Positions 57,629-64,000 of a stretch of 64,000 nt of DNA are shown in pieces. The notes under the pieces were generated by a model that ran no database searches, was not told where the DNA came from, and worked only from the letters and a program-made list of their open reading frames with translations. Position 1 is the stretch's first letter; each line of letters opens with the position of its first letter. This stretch comes from Scilla litardierei (lineage: Eukaryota > Streptophyta > Magnoliopsida > Asparagales > Asparagaceae), in contig CM061141.1 of assembly GCA_030789695.1 (NCBI GenBank), positions 173,391,704 through 173,455,703 on the forward strand, written 5' to 3'. Made by a program: the position numbers and the translations under genes.

Positions 57629-59782
57629 ATGGCTGCTCTTAGGATAGGTGGTTCCGGCCAAGGGGCGAGGGACCCTCCCGAGTCGAGGCGGGGCGGGCCC
57701 CGGCCCGTGGGATCAGGTTCCTCCTCTGGGAGTCGTTCCTCTCGAGATAGGGGGAAGGGGAAGCTCTTCCCAGACTACGCCGGCGATGATGTGGTGTCGG
57801 CTGCCGTGCGGCTCAATGTGCCCCTGGTTATCCTCTGAACGTCGTCGAGGACTCCTCCTTCAGTGGCCATGGAGATCCGGGGGAGGTACCTCTACTACCC
57901 GTACGATGTTCGAGTTCCGTTCATCGACGAGCGGATCTGCCTTCCGAGGAGCAATGAGGTCGGCGTCTACGTCGAGATGTTCCGCCTGGGTCTTCGTTTC
58001 CCGCTCAATCCCTTCCTCATCCAGGTCATGGAGTATCTCACGGTGCCCCTCTGCCAGTTCACCCCCTGTTCGACTGCGGTACTGACAGGCTTCGTGATGC
58101 TCTGTTGTACCCGCGGTCTGAAGCCGTCTCTCCCCCTTCTCTTTTACTTTTATCGGATCCAGACGGTCGGCCCCGGGTCATGGTTGCAACTCCAAGCCCG
58201 CTCGAGGAGGGAATGCCTGGTCGGGCTACCCCGCTGGTCGGGGGATTGGAGTTCGGATTATGTCTTCGTGGTCTTCCTGGAGGGTGCCCAAATTCTGACA
58301 TGCTGGGGTGGGTCGGTCCGGCCCGACTCAACGCTAGCCCTCTCTGAGGCGGATCTGGCGGCCGCCGCGCTGCTGTCGACCCTCCCCTTAGAGGCGAAAT
58401 CCATCTGGTCTTTGTTGGACGACCTACTCTTGAAGGCCGTTTTGTGGTCTCCGGGTAGGTCGATTTTTCAGTCCTGGGTTGCCCCGTAGCTTACCCTGAT
58501 TTCGGTTTCCCTCACAGGGATGGCTGGTCGTGAGTTCACCCGTGATGTTGATGAGCTGATCCGTCGTGGAGCCGCTTGGAGTCGGGGTAATACCTCTGGA
58601 AGAGCGCCTCGGCGGACCGTTGAGGAGGAGGTGCGCCGAGCCGAGCCTTCCGTGGGCAAGGTGGTGGTCGTGCCTCCCGCCTCTTCTTCTGGCGATCTCC
58701 TCCCCGGGGGGGGTCGCGAGGGCCATATCCGTCCCTCCAGCCCAAGTGGCGGGGGGGTAACGACGGGCCAGGTGTAATCCCTCCTGTACTTGGCGTCTCC
58801 CCTCTCATCCCCGAGGGTGGAGATGGTGCGAGGCGGAAACGTTCCCCTTCGGTGCCTGTCGAGCCTCGCGGAGGGAAAAGGAGGAAGGGAGATGTGGATC
58901 CCTCCAGTCCGGTGTGCTCCGCGCCTCCGGCGGCGACCACCGGGGATCTTCCGGTGGCCCTGACAACCACCCCCGTCGCAGCGTCCCCGCCTATATCACC
59001 AGGGATCGGAACCCTGTTGGCGAGCAATATGGCTTCCCTCGACGTCACCCCCGGGAGTTCGGTGTTTGTCGACCGAGCCTTGGCCCAGCAGGTTGCTGAG
59101 GGCTCCGTCCTTCCCCGGGACCGCAGTTTCCTCGAGAAGATCCCCGCCAACAAGGTGTCGGACTCCTTGGTCTGGGCCCTCCAACAGGTTCGGCTATTCT
59201 GCAGTCCTTCCCTTCCTTTCACTCCCTTCTTGGCTCATGTTTCGTCTTTAAGGGTTCATTGCTCGCTGTTGAGTTGCAGCGTCGAGCCGTCCGTTTGAGG
59301 GAGCTGGAGGAGTCCTCTGTGAGGGCCCACGAGCGGGCCGGGGCGGCGGAGGTAGCTATGACGGAGGCTCAGATGGAGTCTCGACATCTCAAGCTTCGTG
59401 TTGCCGAGCTGGAGGGACGATTGGGTGACCTCAAGGGAAAGTTGGAGGACGCTCGGCAGTCAGCTGAGGAAGCGGCGGAGTCGTTCCGACTGGAGAGGGA
59501 GGAGCTCCAGAGGGAACTGTCGGATCGGCGTCAGGTGGCGCGGCTTGCGGAGGAGGTGGAGAGGGGTGTCGTCGGGACCCTGGGGGAGAAGATCTTCGAG
59601 GTTCTCAAGTAGGCCTTCGGCACGTATGAAGACCTCATCGCCCCTCGGATTGTCGAAGTCGTCCAGTCTTCCTTCCGGGATTGTGCGGAGCGCGTTCGGC
59701 AAGCTCCCCCGCTTGTCGATCCCCCTCATTCTGAGCAGGGCGAAGCGCCCGAGGATGCGTCCTCTCGAACCCGGGCTCCCTA
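57629..59782 (+). pseudogene. Antisense gene of Gypsy copy 2 (PF04195-like with coiled coil), broken
   Basis: Exons 57629-58454, 58518-59187 and 59253-59782 have introns of 63 and 65 nt, the same sizes and borders as in copy 1. The domain content is the same: 'YDVRVPFIDERICLP', 'FRLGLRFPLNPF', a Ser/Pro-rich linker, then a coiled coil with 'LEREELQREL'. Lesions differ from copy 1: TGA at 57836-57838 where copy 1 has AGA, two single-G insertions in G runs of exon 2 (the second leads to a stop near 58777), and a TAG after 'IFEVLK' (~59610). The first stop of copy 1 is not shared. The ancestral reading frame is therefore recoverable by comparison, which indicates a real gene. Confidence 0.75.
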
Positions 59783-60189
59783 AGTCGTCCCCTCTAGCCT
59801 TATCTTCCAATTTTTTAGCATCCGCTTCGCTTTGGGCCAGTCTACTTGAAATGGATCCCGGCCCCTGCCATCTCCTTCGGCTTCGCTATCGACTCCCTGC
59901 TTCAGAGCCAATAATTGCTGGTTGCATGGATGTTCGCTCAGGCCGGCAATTTTGGGTCCTTTGTCAACAAGTTTCGCTCTGTCAGTGTCGCCCTAGTTTC
60001 CGTAGGTGACGAACTTTGTTGTTCGTCAAGAGCGGATTATTTGTAGAGAGGTTTCTTCGCTTCGATTCCCTGTAGATAAGACATATTTTTGTATCTTGGT
60101 TAACTGTTATAAATGAAATTGACTTACTCGGACTTTTCGCGCATTTTGCTTTGTTGCCTCGTCCTCGGCCTAGGACTGGTTGACGCCCG

Positions 60190-60795
60190 AGCTGGCTGGG
60201 GGAATTGCCTCCAAATTCCCGAGCGGTGGAGTCGGTCGGCGAGGGTGAAGCTCCTCGGCTTAGGACCGGCCGGCGTCCGCGCTGGCTGGGGGAGCTGCCC
60301 CCAGACTTAAGAGTGCAGGGGTCAGTCGGCGAGGGCAAAGCTCCTCGGCTTAGGACCAGTCGGCGTCCGCGCCGGCTGGGGGAGCTGCCCCCAGACTTAT
60401 GAGCGCAAGAGTTGGTCGGCGAGGGCAAAGATCCTCGGCTTAGGACCGGTCGGCGTCCGCGCCGGCTGGGGGGAATTGCCCCCAGACTTATGAGCGCAGG
60501 AGTCGGTCGGCGAGGGTAAAGCTCCTCGGCTTAGGACCGGTCGGCGTCCGCGCTGGCTGGGGGAATTGCCCCCAGACTTATGAGCGCAAGAGTCGGTCGG
60601 CAAGGGCAAAGCTCCTCGGCTTAGGACCGGTCGGCGTCCGCGCTGGCTGGGGGAGTTGCCCCCAGACTTATGAGCGCAGGAGTCAGTCGGCGAGGGCAAA
60701 GCTCCTCGGCTTAGGACCGGTCGGCATCCGCGCTGGCTGGGGGAATTACTCCCAGATTTATGAGCGCAGGAGTTAGTCGGCGAGGGCGAAGCTTC
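60190..60795. repeat. ~87-bp tandem repeats, Gypsy copy 2
   Basis: About seven units of the same repeat as 9115-9600, in the same place between the antisense gene and gag. The higher copy number than in copy 1 shows the array changes length. Confidence 0.9.
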
Positions 60796-61007
60796 CCCTC
60801 CCCCTCCAGTTTCTTTTGCACCCTTGGTGAAACGTTGATTCCGTCGAAGATTAAGAAAAGACAAAAGGGAATGCAATTGTACTCTTAAGAGTCCTGTCGG
60901 ACTAGTACATTTGGAGGAAAAGAAAATGGAAATAAAGCCAGACAGAGGGATGTAAACCTAGATAATCCCCTCGGACTAGGCTACGACTAGGGGGGGACCT
61001 CGCCCGC

Positions 61008-62648
61008 TCACTCTATGATGCGGAGGGGTCCTTGGACGGTGTTGATCTTCTTCCCCTTGTCCGGCTGCATGGAGGTCCCTTCTCCGTGGGCTGGCTCGTC
61101 GGCTAAACTCCTGGCGTGCCCCCGGCTCATCAGCTTCTCAATGTCCTTCTTTAAGTGCCAGCAGTCTTCAGTATCGTGGCCATTGTCCTTGTGGTACTTG
61201 CAGTACTTCTCCCCATTCTTCCCACCTCTTTTTACCTTCGGTGGGGGGCGATCGGCGCGCTCTTCCTTCTATACTTGAGCGAGGACGGCGTCTGGGGTGG
61301 CGTCCCTTGTACCCTCTCCCCGCTGCCTGTTTCTCGGCCTCTTCTCGGTCCGGTACCCCTCGGGGCTGCCTCGCCCGCTGTCGCCGCGCTTGGTCCCCCG
61401 AGGGGCCTTTCCCGCCTCAATGGCCAAGGTCTCCTCGGTCAGCATGAAGCGCTCGGCCCTCACCATGATCCCTGGGAGGTCCTTCGGGGGATCGTTGTGA
61501 AGAGATTTCTTGAGGCCTCTATGGCGCAGCCCTTTCTTAAGGGCCGTTTGGACAACCAGGTCGGGAGGGCTGTTCACGTTCAGCCTTTCCACGTTGAAGC
61601 GGCGCATGAACTGTCGGAGCGGCTCGGCTGGGCCCTGCACTATGTTAAACAGATGTTCAGCATCAGGCTTTACCTGTCTCCCTGCCATGAACTGTTTGCA
61701 GAACAGCTGGGTGAGTTCCTCGAAGCTGTCGATGGAGCGGCTGGGTAGGCTGCGGTACCAGGTCCTCGCCGCTCTCCTGAGAGTAGAATAGAAGCCTCGG
61801 CAGAGCAGGTCATCGTCGGCTCCTTGGAAGGACATGTCCCCCTCGTAGTCCATCACGTGGTTTCCCAGGTCCCCTATCCCGTCGTACTTCCCCAGCGCCG
61901 GGATCTTGAATTGAGAGGGGACCCGCGCGTCGGTTATCCTCCGTGATAGGGGGGCACCGGTCTCCGTAGATGCCTCCGGGGGTTCGACACCCGTCTGCCT
62001 CCGGTTCGTTCGGTGGTGGATGGGGCACAGGCGCCGGCGGGGCTGGCTCCACGGCCCTCGCCACACTGGGGGGTTGGGCTGACCCGGCGTTCCCGGCTCC
62101 TCCGGTGGGAGCTCCCGCTCCGCCGCGATCGGTCTCTCGAGTGGTGTCAATTGCCTCTCCTGCGGTAGGGTGACCGTGGTCGATGAGACGACGCAGTTAC
62201 CGATTCGTCCCCCGTGCCTTCAGTTTCTCTTCAGCTCCTTTCACGATGAGGGGAGGAGGCGTGTGATCTCACCTGGCGGGAGCCGGACAACGTGAACCGA
62301 CGCTCCGCGTTCGGTCTTTGGTTCCCGTGGTCGTCGACCACAGCGGATCGTAAGAGCGGGGGGACCCCCCCGCCCAACGATGGTCGTCGCCCAATGCGCC
62401 TCCGTGAGCTGGCGCAGTGCTGACGAGCTGCTGTACTGGCGCGACCAGCATCTGGATGTTCACGTTGGTCTCCTGGGCCAGGGCACGGAGTTGTCCCTGT
62501 GTGGCCAGTTCCGACCCGCCAATCTCTTCAGTTGTGGGGGCGGGGTGATTGTTGATGGGCGTGCCTTCGAGGTTGCCGTTGGATGCGCCATTCCCCTCCT
62601 CCAGGATGGGGGGGGCATGCGTTTCCTTCCGTTGCTGGCTCGTGCCAT
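61008..62648 (-). pseudogene. gag: Gag of Gypsy copy 2, broken
   Basis: It aligns throughout with the intact gag at 9817-11448 ('IPALGKYDGIGD', 'FCKQFMAGRQVKPD', knuckle CKYHKDNGHDTEDC near 61150-61190). It is broken by a CAG-to-TAG stop at about 61269, just after 'DAVLAQV', and by indels in the N-terminal part (61930-62300). The start corresponds to CAT at 62646-62648. Confidence 0.85.
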
Positions 62649-62686
62649 TGCAGGTGTGGTTTGCTTCTTCGTGGGACATTTTGCGG

Positions 62687-62704
62687 TTCCCACAGACGGC
62701 GCCA
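62687..62704 (-). other. Primer-binding site, Gypsy copy 2
   Basis: TGGCGCCGTCTGTGGGAA on the minus strand, two nt inside the LTR. It is identical to copy 1. Confidence 0.6.
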
Positions 62705-62706
62705 GA

Positions 62707-63666
62707 TGTTTCAGAGTGTTTTCTCACTACAAAGGCGTTGACCGTGGACAACCCGGTCAACGTGGTCAAGGGGCCCGCTTGGATCCCTCGGGTGTGTCGA
62801 GTCGGTGCAGACGAGGCGCGAGTCGGAGCTGCTGACGGCGTGGAGCACGTCGGCTGGGCCAAATCGGGGTCCTCGGTCGTTGGTAGGGCGAGGGGAAGCC
62901 TCGGCCCGGGTTGAGACGCTCGGCCTCTGTCAGACGTGCTCGGCCTCGACGGTCGGACGACGAGGGGTAGCCTCGATCGTCCAGCTGGTTACGTGGTCGG
63001 CGAGGGGGCGGAGGGGAAGCCTCGGCCCGTGGGTCTGATGTCCTCCTGCGTAGACGAGAACGCTCGTCAGGGGGCCGGACCTTGGTTCCTGCCAAATCCC
63101 CTCCGATGCCTAAGTCAGACAGTGATCTGAAAGAGGAGGCCCGGCGGAGACAGTTCGACTCGAGAGGAGATCTGAACGGCGTCTCACGGCGCGAGCGGGG
63201 GGAGGAAGGAGATTAAATGGGGGAACAAGGTCGTTGATGGAGTACCTTTGGTTTTAGATACCTGAGATGCGGTCCTTTGTCCATTCGTCCTTCTAACCCT
63301 TTTATAGACCTCCCGCCGTGATTGCCCTCGACCCACGTCGCTCGTCTGACCTCGATTGTGCCACCTCAATCCCCCCCCCCGTCGCCGCTCCCTGCGCCAT
63401 GCCCGCACCTCCCCATAACAACCATCATGTGGTAACGGGATCGGGGGGGACGGTTATCGCAGGAGTGGGTGAGTGATTCGTGCGTTATCGGGGCCGGGTC
63501 GGATCGATATTTGGGGGCTCCTTACGGGGCTTTGCCGGGCGGGCCTGACCGCGCAGATGGGCTTCCGATCGGCGGTTGGGCCTCCGGGCTCGTATCCTTC
63601 GGGCTTCGTTCGGTGGGCCGTGCTTTTGGGCCTATGTTGTTGGGCCTTCGCAAAATAGACGTATCA
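62707..63666 (-). repeat. LTR (5' in element sense), Gypsy copy 2
   Basis: 960 bp, partner of 56313-57270. Minus-strand TATA box at 63299-63306. The few differences include GGGTCCC versus GGATCCC near the start and one-base length changes in G and C runs. Confidence 0.93.
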
Positions 63667-64000
63667 AGGCCAATAATTATATAATTTAATAAAAAGATCC
63701 ATAACTTCTCGAAAATGTAGAAAAACAGCCACGAGCTCAGAATAATTCGCAAAAATGTCCCTTGGAACCTGAGATCGCCATCAACTAAAAAAATAAGAGA
63801 TGAGAAAATTAGGTTATAAAATTCATATCATATAATATAATGATTCATATTATACAAAAAATATAGAAAATAGCCCTAGCTCAAAATAAATCCGCACAGA
63901 TGTCCATTGGGAACCGGGGAGATCGCCATATTCAAAGTAAAAAAGAGAGAAGACAAAATTAGGCCAAAAATCTTATCATTGCATAAAAAGATACATATCT
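63667..64000. repeat. ~145-bp satellite array (right part)
   Basis: Continuation of 54866-56312 after the AGGCC duplication. About two units remain before the window ends. Confidence 0.88.

Larger units (their letters stand above)
56313..63666 (-). mobile_element. Ty3/Gypsy (Tat-like) non-autonomous LTR retrotransposon, copy 2
   Basis: Same family and layout as 5106-12536. It has LTRs 56313-57270 and 62707-63666, a 5-bp target duplication AGGCC (56308-56312 and 63667-63671), a tRNA-Asp-type primer site (62687-62704), minus-strand gag and a + strand spliced antisense gene. Again no pol is present. It inserted into the satellite array. Both of its genes are broken, unlike gag of copy 1. Confidence 0.92.

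Noticed and set aside
60397..60876. 159-aa minus-strand frame of repeated Ser/Pro/Gly motifs
   Set aside because: Translation of the 87-bp tandem repeat array. The frame length follows repeat number.

Overview
This is plant nuclear DNA, almost certainly from a flowering plant with a large, repeat-rich genome. It contains Ty3/Gypsy and Ty1/Copia retrotransposons with a plant-type initiator-Met primer site, a Rep/helicase Helitron, a CACTA-type end, and exon fragments of plant genes (ROP GTPase, Raf-like kinase, NADP-isocitrate dehydrogenase, IPP isomerase, YTH-domain protein, starch-binding module). I see no intact host gene, no rRNA or tRNA gene and no CRISPR. The species cannot be read from the sequence.

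Layout. 1-1828 is the 3' part of one Helitron, ending in a hairpin plus CTAG, followed by a (TA)n tract. 1913-5105 is repeat-rich non-coding DNA with hairpin families and a tandem exon/intron-like array. 5106-12536 is a complete 7.4-kb Gypsy insertion (TSD GGTAT). It carries gag and a spliced antisense gene but no pol. From 13582 to 19927 there is a decayed Rep/helicase gene. Its N-terminal part is a tandem series of near-identical 201-nt exons. 21745-22152 is a chimeric ROP GTPase/Raf-like kinase fragment. 23175-32427 is a long-LTR element without pol (TSD ATGCA), inserted just upstream of an isocitrate dehydrogenase exon (32481-32573). 32699-42928 is a decayed Copia element. Inside its leader is a solo LTR at 39052-41521 (TSD GCCAG). 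43776-46713 carries fragments of IPP isomerase, a YTH protein and a CBM45-like starch-binding protein. 51295-51321 is a second Helitron 3' terminus of the same family as the first.

The simplest reading is that 13.6-51.3 kb (perhaps starting nearer 1.9 kb) is one large Helitron. It would have collected exons from at least six genes, all on the + strand, and later been split by three nested LTR insertions and a solo LTR. Its left end is not established, so several adjacent Helitrons remain possible.

Beyond the Helitron end are a long (TA)n tract, a minus-strand gene remnant with duplicated small exons (51803-52545), an 0.87-kb degenerate CCCTAA telomere-like block, a CACTA-type end (to 54865), and a ~145-bp satellite. 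The satellite is interrupted by a second copy of the gag-plus-antisense Gypsy family (56313-63666, TSD AGGCC) and resumes to the window end. The Gypsy pair, the Copia element and the Helitron all carry stops or frameshifts. Many stops fit C-to-T decay of CGA, CAA or CAG codons.
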